Assembly: GCF_022601715.1 (NCBI RefSeq)
Contig: NZ_JAKVIM010000005.1
Coordinates: forward strand, 1-64,000
Direction: 5' to 3'
Source: Acinetobacter zhairuonensis
GTDB taxonomy: Bacteria > Pseudomonadota > Gammaproteobacteria > Pseudomonadales > Moraxellaceae
DNA: 64,000 nt
Positions 10,069 through 20,113 of this stretch are shown piece by piece. Numbering within the stretch: the first letter of the stretch is position 1; every line of letters begins with the position of its first letter. The translations under genes and the position numbers were made by a program. Below the pieces are notes generated by a model. The model did not search any database and was not told where the DNA came from. It was given only the letters and a program-made list of their open reading frames with translations.

Positions 10069-10866
10069 ATGTCGAATTCTGCTGTTGTTGAATCCGTTGC
10101 CTTGGCACTTCGTAACGCTGAGCTTACACAGACTGCGATTGCTCCTATTCGCCCACAACTGGGTGCGGAACAAGCAGACGTCGATATTGCGTATGCGGTT
10201 CAGGAAGTGAATACCCAGCGTGCCTTAAGCGAAGGCCGTCGTTTAGTCGGACGCAAAATTGGTCTGACCTCAAAAGTGGTTCAAGCACAACTTGGTGTGG
10301 ATCAGCCTGACTTTGGAATGCTGTTTGCCGATATGGCGTATGGAGATGGCGAAGCCATTCCAGCGGGATTATTGATTCAGCCCAAAGTCGAAGCTGAAAT
10401 CGCGCTGGTGATTAATAAAGATTTGACCCAAGAAAAACATAGCTATGCCGACATTATCAGTGCCACGGCCTATGCCTTGCCTGCAATTGAAGTGGTGGAT
10501 AGCCGTATTGAAAACTGGAAAATTTCATTGATTGATACGGTGGCGGACAATGCTTCGTCGGCTGCGTTCGTGTTGGGTTCATGTCCAGTGTCCTTAGCAC
10601 AACTGGATTTGGTCAATTGCAAAATGACCATGACGCATGGTGAAGAAGTGGTTTCGCAAGGTGTGGGTAAGGCGTGTCTAGCCAATCCCCTGAATGCTGC
10701 GGTATGGCTTGCCGATGAGATGGTACGCCGTGGTCGTCCATTGCTTGCAGGTGACATTATTTTAACCGGTGCTTTGGGACCTATGGTGGTTGCCCATCCT
10801 GGGGACGAATTCAAGGTTGAAATTGAAGGATTTGGTTCAGTCATCGCTGCTTTTGCTGCGGAATAA
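10069..10866 (+). CDS. mhpD: 2-keto-4-pentenoate hydratase (MhpD-like)
   Basis: 265-residue member of the hydratase/decarboxylase family. It adds water to 2-hydroxypenta-2,4-dienoate, giving 4-hydroxy-2-oxovalerate, after ring cleavage and hydrolysis. Seen: GRKIGLTSKVVQAQLGVDQPDFG at about 61-83, QPKVEAEIA with the acidic metal ligands at about 104-112, and PAIEVVDSRIENW. It is the first gene of a three-gene operon with the acetaldehyde dehydrogenase (25-bp gap) and aldolase. The family also contains oxalocrotonate decarboxylases, but the downstream aldolase pair favours hydratase. Confidence 0.88.
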   Translation: MSNSAVVESVALALRNAELTQTAIAPIRPQLGAEQADVDIAYAVQEVNTQRALSEGRRLVGRKIGLTSKVVQAQLGVDQPDFGMLFADMAYGDGEAIPAGLLIQPKVEAEIALVINKDLTQEKHSYADIISATAYALPAIEVVDSRIENWKISLIDTVADNASSAAFVLGSCPVSLAQLDLVNCKMTMTHGEEVVSQGVGKACLANPLNAAVWLADEMVRRGRPLLAGDIILTGALGPMVVAHPGDEFKVEIEGFGSVIAAFAAE

Positions 10867-10891
10867 ATGTGAATTTTAAGAGAGTGAATGC

Positions 10892-11788
10892 ATGAAAAAG
10901 ATTAAATGTGCATTAATTGGTCCAGGAAATATTGGGACTGATTTACTGTATAAATTGCAACGCAGTGAATTTCTGGAACCTGTGTGGATGGTCGGGATTG
11001 ACCCAACCTCGGAAGGTTTGGCACGTGCTGCCAGCATGGGCATTAAAACTACGGCAGAAGGCGTAGACGGTTTACTGCCCCATGTACTTGCAGATGAAGT
11101 TCAGATTGCCTTTGATGCGACTTCAGCTTATGTACATGCAGAAAACAGCCGCAAGTTAAATGAGTTGGGTGTACAGATGATTGACCTGACACCTGCTGCG
11201 ATTGGTCCGTTCTGTGTGCCGCCTGTAAATCTTCAAGAACTCTTGGATGCAGGTGAGTTGCCAAATGTGAACATGGTGACCTGTGGTGGTCAAGCGACCA
11301 TTCCTATGGTGGCTGCGATTTCGCGTGTACAGCCTGTGAACTATGGTGAAATTATTGCCACAGTTTCGACCAAATCGGTCGGTCCGGGGACACGTAAAAA
11401 CATTGATGAATTTACCCGTACCACGGCAGGCGCGATTGAAAAAGTTGGCGGTGCAAAACAAGGTAAAGCCATCATCATTATTAACCCAGCCGAACCTCCA
11501 TTGATGATGCGTGATACCGTGCATTGCTTGGTCGAAGGTGAGCCTGATCAAGCGGCAATTACCGCTTCGGTGCAAGCTATGATCACAGAAGTACAAAAAT
11601 ATGTACCAGGCTATAAATTGGTGAATGGTCCTGTCTTTGATGGCAATCGTGTTTCGATTTTCCTAGAAGTGCAAGGTTTGGGCGATTTCTTGCCGACCTA
11701 TGCAGGCAATCTCGACATTATGACTGCAGCAGCTGCACGAACCGCAGAAATGTTTGCAGAACGATTATTGGCAACCGCTGAAGTATAA
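10892..11788 (+). CDS. mhpF: acetaldehyde dehydrogenase, acylating (MhpF/BphJ-like)
   Basis: 298 residues. It oxidises acetaldehyde with NAD and CoA to acetyl-CoA. The Rossmann motif [10 protein letters not shown] is near the N terminus. The nucleophile cysteine lies in [13 protein letters not shown] (about residues 124-136), and there is a conserved [16 protein letters not shown] segment. In known systems it forms a channelling complex with the aldolase encoded next, so the volatile aldehyde is not released. GAGAGTG lies upstream of the ATG, and spacing to the aldolase is 10 bp. Confidence 0.94.
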   Translation: MKKIKCALIGPGNIGTDLLYKLQRSEFLEPVWMVGIDPTSEGLARAASMGIKTTAEGVDGLLPHVLADEVQIAFDATSAYVHAENSRKLNELGVQMIDLTPAAIGPFCVPPVNLQELLDAGELPNVNMVTCGGQATIPMVAAISRVQPVNYGEIIATVSTKSVGPGTRKNIDEFTRTTAGAIEKVGGAKQGKAIIIINPAEPPLMMRDTVHCLVEGEPDQAAITASVQAMITEVQKYVPGYKLVNGPVFDGNRVSIFLEVQGLGDFLPTYAGNLDIMTAAAARTAEMFAERLLATAEV

Positions 11789-11798
11789 GGAGCAACCC

Positions 11799-12818
11799 AT
11801 GTCTAAGATTATTGTGCATGATATGACTTTGCGTGATGGGATGCATCCTCAGCGCCATCAAACTACGGTTGAGCAAATGATTGCAATTTCAACTGCTTTG
11901 GATGATGCGGGAGTACCGTTGATTGAAGTCACTCATGGTGATGGATTGGGTGGTTCATCGGTTAATTACGGTTTTGCTGCGGCAAGCGATGAAGAATACT
12001 TATCTGCTGTGGTGCCACGGATGAAAAATGCCAAAGTTTCGGCATTACTTTTACCTGGGATTGGTACGGTCGATCATTTGAAAATGGCGCATGAGATTGG
12101 AGTGTCGACCATTCGTGTGGCGACGCACTGTACCGAAGCAGATTGTTCAGAACAGCATATCACCGCTGCGCGTCATTTGGGGATGGATACAGTAGGTTTC
12201 TTGATGTTGGCACATATGGCATCACCTGAGCGTCTTTTAGAAGAAGCGAAAAAGATGGTGTCTTACGGGGCAAACTGTATTTATGTGACGGACTCAGCTG
12301 GTTATATGCTGCCACAAGATGTGACCGACCGTGTTGCTTTACTGCGCCAAGAATTGGACAGCAGTATTGAACTGGGTTTCCATGGTCATCATAACTTGGG
12401 CATGGGCTTAGCCAATACGGTGGCAGCGGTTGAAGCGGGTGCAATTCGTGTCGACTTGGCTTCTGCCGGCTTAGGTGCAGGCGCAGGCAATACACCATTG
12501 GAATTGTTTATTGCGGTGGCAAACCGTATGGGCATGGAAACAGGTGTGGATCTGTTTAAGGTACAAGATGTAGCAGAAGATTTGGTGATTCCAATGATGC
12601 TAAATCCAATCCGTGCCGACCGTGATGCAGCAACTTTAGGTTATGCGGGTGTGTATTCATCCTTCCTGTTATTCGCGAAACGCGCTGAAGCCAAATATGG
12701 TGTATCTGCCCGTGAAATTCTGTTGGAATTGGGACGTCGTGGAACCGTGGGTGGTCAGGAAGACATGATTGAAGATTTGGCGTTGACCATGTCTAAAGCG
12801 AAGGCTGCTTTGGTTTGA
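11799..12818 (+). CDS. mhpE: 4-hydroxy-2-oxovalerate aldolase (MhpE/BphI-like)
   Basis: 339-residue divalent-metal class II pyruvate aldolase of the DRE-TIM family. It splits 4-hydroxy-2-oxovalerate to pyruvate and acetaldehyde. The N-terminal [13 protein letters not shown] carries the Arg-Asp catalytic pair, and the metal-binding His residues are in [11 protein letters not shown]. The C-terminal communication domain that docks on the dehydrogenase is present. The start was set at ATG 11799, preceded by AAGGAG. An upstream in-frame extension to 11754 overlaps mhpF and lacks support. Confidence 0.94.
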   Translation: MSKIIVHDMTLRDGMHPQRHQTTVEQMIAISTALDDAGVPLIEVTHGDGLGGSSVNYGFAAASDEEYLSAVVPRMKNAKVSALLLPGIGTVDHLKMAHEIGVSTIRVATHCTEADCSEQHITAARHLGMDTVGFLMLAHMASPERLLEEAKKMVSYGANCIYVTDSAGYMLPQDVTDRVALLRQELDSSIELGFHGHHNLGMGLANTVAAVEAGAIRVDLASAGLGAGAGNTPLELFIAVANRMGMETGVDLFKVQDVAEDLVIPMMLNPIRADRDAATLGYAGVYSSFLLFAKRAEAKYGVSAREILLELGRRGTVGGQEDMIEDLALTMSKAKAALV

Positions 12819-12860
12819 TTTATTAATTAAAGCGAAGAATCGAAAGCATCTAATGTCTAT

Positions 12861-12897
12861 AAGTTAAGGAGTTTCTCGTAAACTCCTTAACTTTTTT
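12861..12897 (+). terminator. terminator of the hydratase-aldolase operon
   Basis: Perfect 14-bp stem (12861-12874 with 12880-12893; inner arm AGTTAAGGAGTTT) with loop CTCGT, followed by six T. A strong intrinsic terminator 43 bp after the aldolase stop. Confidence 0.93.
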
Positions 12898-12950
12898 GCT
12901 TTTCATAATTTTGTTGAGTCTCTCAAGAATCATATACTTGGAGCTCGTAT

Positions 12951-13092
12951 GTTACTTTGGATAAGCCCAAAGTAACCAAAGGCATTTGTCATTCGCAAAA
13001 CTCGTCATATAATTGTTATTAAATAATTAATCGCAGAAACTTTACTTGCAAAATACAGTCTGCCTCAAACAATTGCGAATGCCATTTTCGCG
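12951..13092. repeat. MITE-like repeat, copy 1
   Basis: About 140 bp. It begins with hairpin GTTACTTTGG/CCAAAGTAAC (12951-12960 with 12967-12976). An inner unit follows, bounded by TTGTCATTCGCAA (from 12986) and its near-inverse TTGCGAATGCCA (13073-13084). The same order of blocks occurs, inverted, at 21365-21510. No ORF is inside. It is non-coding, probably mobilised in trans if mobile at all. Confidence 0.7.
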
Positions 13093-13603
13093 TATTAAAT
13101 AAAAAAGAAGATTCCAAAGGAAAGCTAATTTTATTTTATGAACTCACAATGAACCAAGTCATGATAGTTAAATAAGCTATAGGGAAAAATACTTTTCTTC
13201 CTTAATTTAATTGCATATTCGTCAGGTTCTCAGGCTGTTCCTTACACGCTTTAAATATAGAAAATATCTGTGATATGAGCGGTTTTTCTTATAATTCTGT
13301 AGCGAACTTGAAATTTTTCACTTTAAAATTTAAACAAAAAAACACTTAAGAATTGCAGTAATTCAGAGAATAAATCAGATTTGGCGAATAAAAACGGTAT
13401 AGATTCAATCTTTCATTACATCTTGCGAAATTGGGTAAAGAGTGAGTTATTGTAATTTTATCTTAATCTAAAAAATACGAGGTCTATTCAGTGGGTTAAG
13501 TTGGGTTAAAGCGCATTTTCTTAAGACTGTGGTCGGATTTTTTCTGCTCGACAAGTTCCGCATGATGGCGTCATAGCTTAACGTGATCATTGGAATGAAT
13601 ATC
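13093..13603. promoter_or_regulatory. upstream region of the porin gene
   Basis: About 510 bp, AT-rich, no gene. It contains TCAGTGGGTTA at 13488-13498, followed closely by a second GTTGGGTTAA. The exact reverse complement of this 11-mer occurs just upstream of the hcaR-like gene (17954-17964), so it is a candidate regulator site. Promoter hexamers were not assigned with confidence. Confidence 0.35.
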
Positions 13604-14842
13604 ATGCGTCGTCAAACTTTATGGACAGCCATCTGTGTTGCAACAGCAGCATTAGGTACAACTGCAACGAATGCAGAATTTATCGACGATAGCCAAGTCC
13701 AGCTCAAACTCAGAAATTTTTATTTAGACCGCCAGTATGAAACGGTGCCGCAAAACAATTGGGGCAGTTGGTCGCAAGGCATCACTTTAGATGCCAAATC
13801 AGGTTATGCCGAATTGGGTGGTTTGCAGTTAGGTGCCGATCTTTTGGTGCAACATGCATTCCGTTTAAATGGGCGTGACAAAAATGCCGATTGGGTACTT
13901 CCGCATAATGGACAAGAACAAGCCAGCAATTTCGGCAAAGTCGGTGCAACCTTAAAAGCCAAAGTGTCACAAACAGAATTGAAAGTCGGTGAGTTATTGC
14001 CTGTATCACCTGTGTTGGTGTTTGACCCATCACGTCAGTTACTCACGACCTATAGCGGGGCGTGGCTAGAGTCTAAAGAGCTGAAAGATACCAAACTGAG
14101 TTTGGCTTATATTGATGGCATTAATGCGCGTTATGACAATCAGTTTCAGGACTTAAGTTTATTCCCGAACAACAATCCGAATACCGCCAAAGCTGCAGAT
14201 GGGATGTATATCGCGGGGATTGATCATCAGTTTAATCCAGCGATTGGTGCGAGTTATTGGTATGCCGATGTCAAAGACATTTATCAACAGCATTATGCTG
14301 GCATCAATTACAACACCAATTTAACTGCAAACACCAAGCTCAGCAGTCATGTGCGCTATTTTGATAACTCCGAGTCAGGCGACAAACTGTATGGTGACAT
14401 TGACAACCAAGCCTTGTCGGTTGGTGCAAAATTCAATCATGGTGCGCATACGCTGGGTCTGGGCTATCAACAAATGTTTGGGGAAAATAATTTCCCAACG
14501 TTGGCTGGCTGGGTGCCGCAACCATATTTGGTGAACTGGTCTGTTGCGACCTTTACCAATGCCAAGGAGAAATCTTGGAGCGTGTCTTATGCTTATGATT
14601 TTGCAGGATTGGGGCTGAAAGGCTTGAATGCCAATGCCATTTATTTTGCAGGCTTTGATGCCAAAGCAGGCGGCAAGACCCATCAGGATGAACAAGAACT
14701 GAACCTGATTGTGAATTACACTGTGCCTGAAGGTAAACTCAAAGGTCTGGGGGTACAAGCCATGTATATCGACACCGATTATGACTGGAAAAGCGACCTA
14801 AAAGAATATCGTGTGGCGACCACCTATAGCTATAAATTCTAA
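13604..14842 (+). CDS. OprD-family outer-membrane porin
   Basis: About 412 residues with a Sec signal peptide (MRRQTLWTAI... cleaved after a TNA site near residue 24), then an 18-strand-type beta-barrel rich in alternating aromatic/polar residues. It ends in the aromatic C-terminal residue YSYKF, the usual outer-membrane insertion signal. OprD relatives admit small carboxylates and amino acids. Its place inside the aromatic island suggests uptake of phenylpropanoid acids, which is inferred. Starts at 13583 (GTG), 13595 and 13604 are in frame; 13604 gives the cleanest signal peptide and has TGGA about 9 nt upstream. Confidence 0.87.
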   Translation: MRRQTLWTAICVATAALGTTATNAEFIDDSQVQLKLRNFYLDRQYETVPQNNWGSWSQGITLDAKSGYAELGGLQLGADLLVQHAFRLNGRDKNADWVLPHNGQEQASNFGKVGATLKAKVSQTELKVGELLPVSPVLVFDPSRQLLTTYSGAWLESKELKDTKLSLAYIDGINARYDNQFQDLSLFPNNNPNTAKAADGMYIAGIDHQFNPAIGASYWYADVKDIYQQHYAGINYNTNLTANTKLSSHVRYFDNSESGDKLYGDIDNQALSVGAKFNHGAHTLGLGYQQMFGENNFPTLAGWVPQPYLVNWSVATFTNAKEKSWSVSYAYDFAGLGLKGLNANAIYFAGFDAKAGGKTHQDEQELNLIVNYTVPEGKLKGLGVQAMYIDTDYDWKSDLKEYRVATTYSYKF

Positions 14843-14858
14843 GTTTTCAGCTGCAAGC

Positions 14859-14890
14859 GGGCGATTTGGTAACAAGTCGCTCTTTTTTTT
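14859..14890 (+). terminator. terminator after the porin gene
   Basis: Stem GGGCGATTT (14859-14867) pairs with AAGTCGCTC (14874-14882) with two G-U pairs, followed by eight T. Confidence 0.75.
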
Positions 14891-15125
14891 ATTGACGCGA
14901 TCTTGAAATGCAGAGTAACGAATGGATTGTTGGTTTTAATTTAAAAATATTGTTTTAAAACATGGTCTTAAATAATCGTTTTTTTGTAGCGTGTGATCGA
15001 AAACAAGTATCAGTATGAGGCTTTTGAACAGGTAAGATGGAGCAGTAAAACCTGTCGAAATGAATGAATTGACCTGTCTTGAACACAGAATATCAGACAG
15101 GTCTTAGGCTGTACGAGGAGTATGT

Positions 15126-15986
15126 ATGAGCACGGTCCAAATCCCGAATTACACCACCGACCCATTTTTTGGCTTGGAAGATAAATGGATTGAAACGGCT
15201 GAAGGTGAGTTAACCCATTACCATGAAGTGGGGCAAGGAACGCCGATTTTATTTTTACACGGCTCTGGAACAGGTGTTTCGGCAGCAGCAAACTGGTGGT
15301 TGAATTTACCTCAAATTGGTGAGCAAGCCCGTTGTATCGCCATCGATTCGATTGGCTATGGTCAAACAGTCGTGGCTGAAGGTACAGCGTATGGTATTCG
15401 CGCATGGGTCGATCATGCGGTGCGTACATTGGATGCGTTGGGCATTGAAAAAACGTGGCTGGTAGGAAATTCATTGGGTGGCTGGTTAGCCTTCCAAATG
15501 GTGCTGGATTATCCTGAACGAGTGTTGGGGATTGTATCGATGGGTACAGGCGGCGCCAAACAAACCGCTGCGCTGAAAGCACATGCCAACCCTGTATTGA
15601 CCGAAGAAGGCATTAAAAACACCTTGTCGATGTTTGTGGTGGATAAGAGCCTGATTACCGATGAATTGGTGAAAGTTCGCTATGAAGCTGCGAAAAATGA
15701 TTATGCTTCAGATCGTTTAATGGATGTGGTCGGTGCACGTGACCGCGACCGTTTTGAATTCCCGCTCGATTTTGAAAAAATGAAAGACATCCAAGTGCCT
15801 GTATTGTTGATTCATGGCGTTCAGGATGTGGTGATTCCCGTTTCACGCACATGGGATATCCTAAATACAGTTCCATTTGCCGATGCGCACATTTTTAGTC
15901 AGTGTGGACACTGGTCACAAGTGGAAAAAGCCGAAGAATTTAATACGGTGATTAAAGACTATTTGACCGCGCGTGGCGTGAAATAA
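15126..15986 (+). CDS. mhpC: meta-cleavage product hydrolase (alpha/beta hydrolase; MhpC/XylF-like)
   Basis: 286 residues. It hydrolyses the C-C bond of the ring-fission product, giving 2-hydroxypentadienoate and a C4 acid. The oxyanion segment is HGSGTG (45-50), the nucleophile elbow GNSLGG has Ser116 (114-119), the acid is Asp234 in HGVQDVV, and the general base is His262 in CGHWSQ. The triad is complete. By eye it resembles 2-hydroxymuconate-semialdehyde hydrolases as much as MhpC; the role is assigned from context. GAGGAG lies 5 nt before ATG 15126. It is a single-gene unit between two terminators. Confidence 0.85.
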   Translation: MSTVQIPNYTTDPFFGLEDKWIETAEGELTHYHEVGQGTPILFLHGSGTGVSAAANWWLNLPQIGEQARCIAIDSIGYGQTVVAEGTAYGIRAWVDHAVRTLDALGIEKTWLVGNSLGGWLAFQMVLDYPERVLGIVSMGTGGAKQTAALKAHANPVLTEEGIKNTLSMFVVDKSLITDELVKVRYEAAKNDYASDRLMDVVGARDRDRFEFPLDFEKMKDIQVPVLLIHGVQDVVIPVSRTWDILNTVPFADAHIFSQCGHWSQVEKAEEFNTVIKDYLTARGVK

Positions 15987-15999
15987 TCTGATCGAAAAG

Positions 16000-16028
16000 A
16001 AAAGGGATGCTTGAGCCATCCCTTTTTT
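16000..16028 (+). terminator. terminator after the hydrolase gene
   Basis: Stem AAAGGGATG/CATCCCTTT (16001-16009 with 16017-16025) followed by T residues. The A-run on the other side suggests it also serves the convergent DUF1345 gene. Confidence 0.85.
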
Positions 16029-16062
16029 ATGTCTGAAGTTTCATCGAGGGAAAATCGCAAAA

Positions 16063-16741
16063 TTAAAGCGTAATAAAGCCTTTGGCAACATTAATGCTGA
16101 TGGCTAAAATGGAGGTGTTGAAACCATACCTCAGAATAATATGCAGAATATTTAAAATCCGCATGGAGCGGGACGTAATGGAAACATCGGCGGTTTGTGC
16201 CGAGGTGCCAATGACATAACTAAAGTATAGGAAATCAGGGGCGGTTAGATATTGGGTCTTGGGGAAATCCAGTCCTGCATCTTGCTCATCTGCCAGTGCC
16301 AGATAATAGTCATGGGCATAATGAATCGCAAAAATAGTATGCATAAAAAACCAAGCACTGATAATGGTCAGCAGTGAAAGTAAAAGATGCCCAAGCGTCA
16401 GCATTGAGTTGTGTGGCAAATGCATCAGTTCAATCACAATTGCAATCAGGTACATCCCCAGTGTGAGAATCACCAGCAATAAAATAATCCATTTACTGGC
16501 ATCCTGCTGCTGTGCATGTTGCAAAATATGCTGATGATCGACAGCCCAGAGTGTGGGCAGGGTTTTTAGTAAATAACTGGAAACAGCAATATTCCAGCTA
16601 ATCAGTAAACTAGTCGACCATGTCCAGTTGCTAAACAGGGTGAGTATGCCAAATAGTAGTGCGGTCAGCAAAAAGGTAATAAAAAAGAAAGGGGCGAAAT
16701 TGCATCTCAGATTTTAGGCGATGCAAGGTGGGCATAGGCAT
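16063..16741 (-). pseudogene. DUF1345 membrane protein gene with a +1 frameshift
   Basis: The last 202 codons (16671 downward) encode a multi-helix membrane protein of the DUF1345 type, including FLYFSYVIGTSAQTADVSI, but that frame begins only at a TTG with no ribosome site. A good start exists at ATG 16741, with GGGAG 6 nt upstream, encoding MPMPTLHRLKSEMQFRPFLF in another frame. The two frames meet at a run of six T on the coding strand (plus-strand A6 at 16681-16686). Removing one base joins them into a normal protein of about 225 residues. Total length 679 bp is one over a multiple of three. It may be a true mutation, a phase-variable tract or a sequencing error. Function of the family is unknown. 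Confidence 0.75.
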
Positions 16742-16970
16742 AAAGCGCTCCCGTTTAATTTTTATTTTTTATCGTATGCCTGACAGTATAAAAATTCATG
16801 CTGGGGGTGCATCTGTGTAGACTTAAGTTGTAGGAAAAACCCTACAAAAAATCTGATTTTATTTTGCAATCGTATCGTAAAAATGAAGGCAGCGCTAAAA
16901 GTTCAGCAGGGATGGGGAGCATTACAGTTCAGAGTGGCGAGTTTTTGCTAGAAAATAGGCATTTTTACCG

Positions 16971-17014
16971 CAAAAAAAGCACACCAATATTTACTCAGAA
17001 AATAATGGTGTGCT
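16971..17014 (-). terminator. terminator of the hcaR-like gene
   Basis: On the minus strand GCACACCA ... TGGTGTGC (17006-17013 with 16979-16986) is followed by seven T, about 35 bp beyond the LysR stop codon. Confidence 0.75.
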
Positions 17015-17048
17015 CAAAATTCTGTTTCTCAATCGACCAAAGAGCGTA

Positions 17049-17948
17049 TTAATTGCGATTTATATCCAAATAAAACACGCGCGTCAGCAATTCGATAAAT
17101 TTATTGACGGCTTGCGAGGTATTATTTTTACGGTAGCTCACATACAAATCGAGCGAAGGTAATTCAACTTCGAGTGGGCGAATCACGGTATTGTTCATGG
17201 TCAGTGGCGCAATGTAGCCGGGTAAAATCGTACAGCCGAGTCCCATGCCAATCGAGTTGATATTGAAAAGAATATTGTCGGCTTTTTGCACAATATTGAA
17301 TTCAATATTATTGGCCTTGGCAAATTCCAAAATGGTGTTGTGCAAAGTCAGCGACTGCTCTGCCGCAGGGATAATAAAATCAATCCCGTTCAAGGCTTTG
17401 ACTGGAATGCGTTCGTATTTTGCCAAAGGATGATCTTTCGGAAGTAGGAACAGCAGTGGCTCACGCAACACAAACTGGCTTTCAATTTCATCATTATGAA
17501 AATTATGCCGTGTGAAGGTAATGTCCAGTTCACCTTTTTTGAGCAAACGCATTTGCTCAGTATTGTTCATACTCAGTAATTCAATTTTTAAATCAGCATT
17601 TTGTACGCGTAAATTCGGCAAAACATATGGGAAAATTTTCATTTCCGCGACAGGGACAAAACCAATGCGCAGCATTTGTTGTTTGGCTTGCGCCACTTGG
17701 CGTGCCATCGCCACAGCTTTGTCTGCTTGGGCTAAAGTTAGGCGGGCTTGTTCCAGAAAAACGGCGCCTTCTTCCGTGAGTTCTACTTTGCGTTTGGTTC
17801 GAAACAACAACTGCACCCCAACATCTTCTTCCAGATCTTTAATCTGTTGGCTTAAAGAGGGTTGAGCGGTATAAAGCTTCAAAGCCGCCTTACTAAAGTT
17901 AAGCTCTTCAGCAACGGTAATGAAGTAACGAAGGTGTCTAAGTTCCAT
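17049..17948 (-). CDS. hcaR: LysR-family activator, HcaR-like
   Basis: 299 residues. A winged helix-turn-helix occupies 1-60 (MELRHLRYFITVAEELNFSK, then AQPSLSQQIKDLEEDVG), and a periplasmic-binding-protein-like effector domain spans about 90-295. The wording of both domains (IGFVPVAEMKIFPYVLPNLR; NSIGMGLGCTILPGY) closely follows E. coli HcaR, the 3-phenylpropionate/cinnamate-responsive activator. It is divergent from the dioxygenase operon across 282 bp, the usual LysR arrangement, so it probably controls both itself and hcaE onward. CatM/BenM-type regulators are the alternative, but ring-hydroxylation genes next door favour HcaR. Confidence 0.85.
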   Translation of the reverse strand: MELRHLRYFITVAEELNFSKAALKLYTAQPSLSQQIKDLEEDVGVQLLFRTKRKVELTEEGAVFLEQARLTLAQADKAVAMARQVAQAKQQMLRIGFVPVAEMKIFPYVLPNLRVQNADLKIELLSMNNTEQMRLLKKGELDITFTRHNFHNDEIESQFVLREPLLFLLPKDHPLAKYERIPVKALNGIDFIIPAAEQSLTLHNTILEFAKANNIEFNIVQKADNILFNINSIGMGLGCTILPGYIAPLTMNNTVIRPLEVELPSLDLYVSYRKNNTSQAVNKFIELLTRVFYLDINRN

Positions 17949-18230
17949 ATAAATAACCCACTGAGTAATCCAAAAAATGTCTTACCATGACTGCAGCAAA
18001 GTATAATCTATAAACAACTATGCCGTGAAGTTGATTCAAGCATTTAGAAAATAAATGGTCTTGAGCTTAGAGCTGAGATTTTAATCTAAGAAATCACTTT
18101 TTTAATAATTGCTAAAACGTATTAATTAAAACAAAAAAAATATTTCCCTAAAAGCGCCTAAAAAACCATGATTCCTCCAAAGTTGAGTCTATTTACGTTG
18201 TGCCGTGTATTGGTCGCAGGAGAGCTTTTC
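17949..18230. promoter_or_regulatory. hcaR-hcaE divergent control region
   Basis: 282 bp between divergent regulator and dioxygenase genes. An interrupted dyad CTTAGA (18066-18071) / TCTAAG (18085-18090) is a possible LysR-type site. TAACCCACTGA (17954-17964), next to the hcaR start, is the exact complement of a motif in front of the porin gene. A CAGGAGAG ribosome site lies at 18217-18224. Operator assignments are tentative. Confidence 0.4.
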
Positions 18231-19598
18231 ATGAGTGGAAAAATTGATGTGCGTGAAATCGACGCTTTGGTCGATGCACAAAATGGACGTATCTCGCCAT
18301 CCATCTATACAGACCCAGATTTATACGAATTAGAACTTGAACGGGTGTTTGGGCGTACATGGTTATTTTTATGTCATGAAAGCCAAATTCCAAAGTCAGG
18401 CGACTTTTTCAATACTTATATGGGTGAAGACCCGATTATTGTGGCACGTCAAAAAGATGGCTCAATTAAAGCATTTTTAAACCAGTGCCGTCACCGCTCG
18501 ATGCGCGTGAGTTTTGCTGACTGTGGGAACACCCGTGCCTTTACCTGTCCTTATCATGGTTGGTCTTATGGGGTCGATGGTTCACTCAAGGATATTCCAC
18601 TGGAAGATCGTGCCTTCCCGCAAGGGGCGTGTAAAGAGAAGTGGGGCTTGGTCGAAGTTAACCGTGTCGAAAGCTACAAAGGTTTGATCTTCGGTTGCTG
18701 GGATGATACCACCCCAGACTTGGTTGAATACATGGGCGACATCGCTTGGTATCTTGATGGGGTGCTCGACCGTCGTCCAGGTGGCACGGAAATTATTGGT
18801 GGCGTGCACAAGTGGGAAATCGAGTGTAACTGGAAATTTGCCGCAGAACAGTTTGCCTCAGACCAGTACCATGCCTTGTTCTCACATGCTTCTGCGATTC
18901 AAGTGTTGGGTGCCAAACCAGACGATGATTCATCTAAACAACTCGGTGCTGCACAAACTGCGCGCCCAGTTTGGGAAACGGCTAAAGATGCCCTGCAATA
19001 TGGTCAGCGCGGTCATGGTTCAGGCTTTTTCTTTACCGAAAAACCCGATGCTAACGTATGGGTAGATGGTGAAGTGGCCAACTACTTCCGCGAAACCTTT
19101 GACGAAGTGAAAGAGCGTTTAGGCGAGATCCGTGCCTTACGTTTGGCTGGACATAACACCATGTTCCCAACCTTGTCTTGGTTAAACGGCACAGCAACCC
19201 TGCGCGTATGGCACCCACGCGGTCCAAACAAAACTGAAGTTTGGGCATTCTGTATTGCCGATGCCGAAGCATCACAAGAAGTCAAAGATGCCTTTGAACG
19301 TTCAGCCACCCGTGCCTTTGGTCCAGCAGGTTTCCTTGAGCAAGATGACTCGGAAAACTGGGTTGAAATTCAGAAAGTCTTGCGCGGCTATAAAGCCCGT
19401 CAAAACCAACTGATTATGGAAATGGGCATGGGCAATGAGAAAGTCCGTGAAGATGGTATTCCAGGCATTACCAACTATATTTTCTCTGAAACAGCAGCGC
19501 GTGGTTTATACCGCCGTTGGGCAGACTTGCTGATCCATGAGAAATGGGAAGACGTTGAAGCCGCAGCCGAAGCTTATGAGAAGGAGCTTGTGAAATGA
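18231..19598 (+). CDS. hcaE: 3-phenylpropionate/cinnamate dioxygenase, large subunit
   Basis: 455-residue catalytic alpha subunit of a Rieske non-heme-iron oxygenase. It adds both atoms of O2 to the ring of phenylpropionate or cinnamate, giving the cis-dihydrodiol. The Rieske cluster ligands are Cys86/His88 and Cys106/His109. The mononuclear iron ligands are His214 and His219, with the bridging Asp211 in [14 protein letters not shown]. Wording is very close to E. coli HcaE throughout. ATG 18231 is chosen because AGGAGA lies 6 nt upstream; the frame is open to 18168 without support. The stop overlaps the hcaF start (ATGA). In Acinetobacter baylyi the names hcaA-G mean hydroxycinnamate genes, which are different. 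Confidence 0.94.
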   Translation: MSGKIDVREIDALVDAQNGRISPSIYTDPDLYELELERVFGRTWLFLCHESQIPKSGDFFNTYMGEDPIIVARQKDGSIKAFLNQCRHRSMRVSFADCGNTRAFTCPYHGWSYGVDGSLKDIPLEDRAFPQGACKEKWGLVEVNRVESYKGLIFGCWDDTTPDLVEYMGDIAWYLDGVLDRRPGGTEIIGGVHKWEIECNWKFAAEQFASDQYHALFSHASAIQVLGAKPDDDSSKQLGAAQTARPVWETAKDALQYGQRGHGSGFFFTEKPDANVWVDGEVANYFRETFDEVKERLGEIRALRLAGHNTMFPTLSWLNGTATLRVWHPRGPNKTEVWAFCIADAEASQEVKDAFERSATRAFGPAGFLEQDDSENWVEIQKVLRGYKARQNQLIMEMGMGNEKVREDGIPGITNYIFSETAARGLYRRWADLLIHEKWEDVEAAAEAYEKELVK

Positions 19599-20113
19599 AA
19601 GCAGTCAGCTTAGAGCTTTATCATTCAATTAGCCAGTTTATGTATGCCGAAGCCAAGTTATTGGATGATTGGAAATTTCGGGAATGGCTGGATGTGCTGG
19701 CAGAGGATATTTCCTACACCTTACGCACCACGCCAAATGCACAAACCCGTGACCGTCGCCGTTCGGTCGAACCACCAACCACGTGGGTGTTTAATGACAA
19801 TAAACACTTGTTGGAGCGTCGTGTAGCCCGTTTGGAAACGGGGATGGCTTGGGCAGAAGAGCCGCCATCACGGACCACGCATATGGTCTCGAATATTTTG
19901 GTCGAAGCGACTGAAGTAGAAGGGGAATATGATGTGCATCTGACTTATTTGCTGTATCGCACGCAAAAGGAAAAAGATGTGACCATCTATTGCGGCAAAC
20001 GCTTAGACAAAATCCGTCAAGTTGATTCGGAGCTGGGTTGGCAGATTTTTAACCGCAAAATTGTATTGGATCAGGTGACCTATTCGTCACATAACTTGAG
20101 TGTGTTCTTCTAA
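19595..20113 (+). CDS. hcaF: 3-phenylpropionate/cinnamate dioxygenase, small subunit
   Basis: 172-residue beta subunit, structural partner of HcaE in an expected alpha3beta3 complex. It has the cone-like NTF2-type fold with [18 protein letters not shown] near the N terminus and [21 protein letters not shown] in the middle, as in HcaF. The C terminus SHNLSVFF is typical. The start overlaps the hcaE stop and its own stop overlaps the ferredoxin gene, so translation is coupled. Confidence 0.94.
   Translation: MKAVSLELYHSISQFMYAEAKLLDDWKFREWLDVLAEDISYTLRTTPNAQTRDRRRSVEPPTTWVFNDNKHLLERRVARLETGMAWAEEPPSRTTHMVSNILVEATEVEGEYDVHLTYLLYRTQKEKDVTIYCGKRLDKIRQVDSELGWQIFNRKIVLDQVTYSSHNLSVFF

Noticed and set aside
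15010..15582. 190-codon minus-strand frame over the hydrolase gene
   Set aside because: Entirely antisense to a gene with a complete catalytic triad, and has no recognisable protein features.
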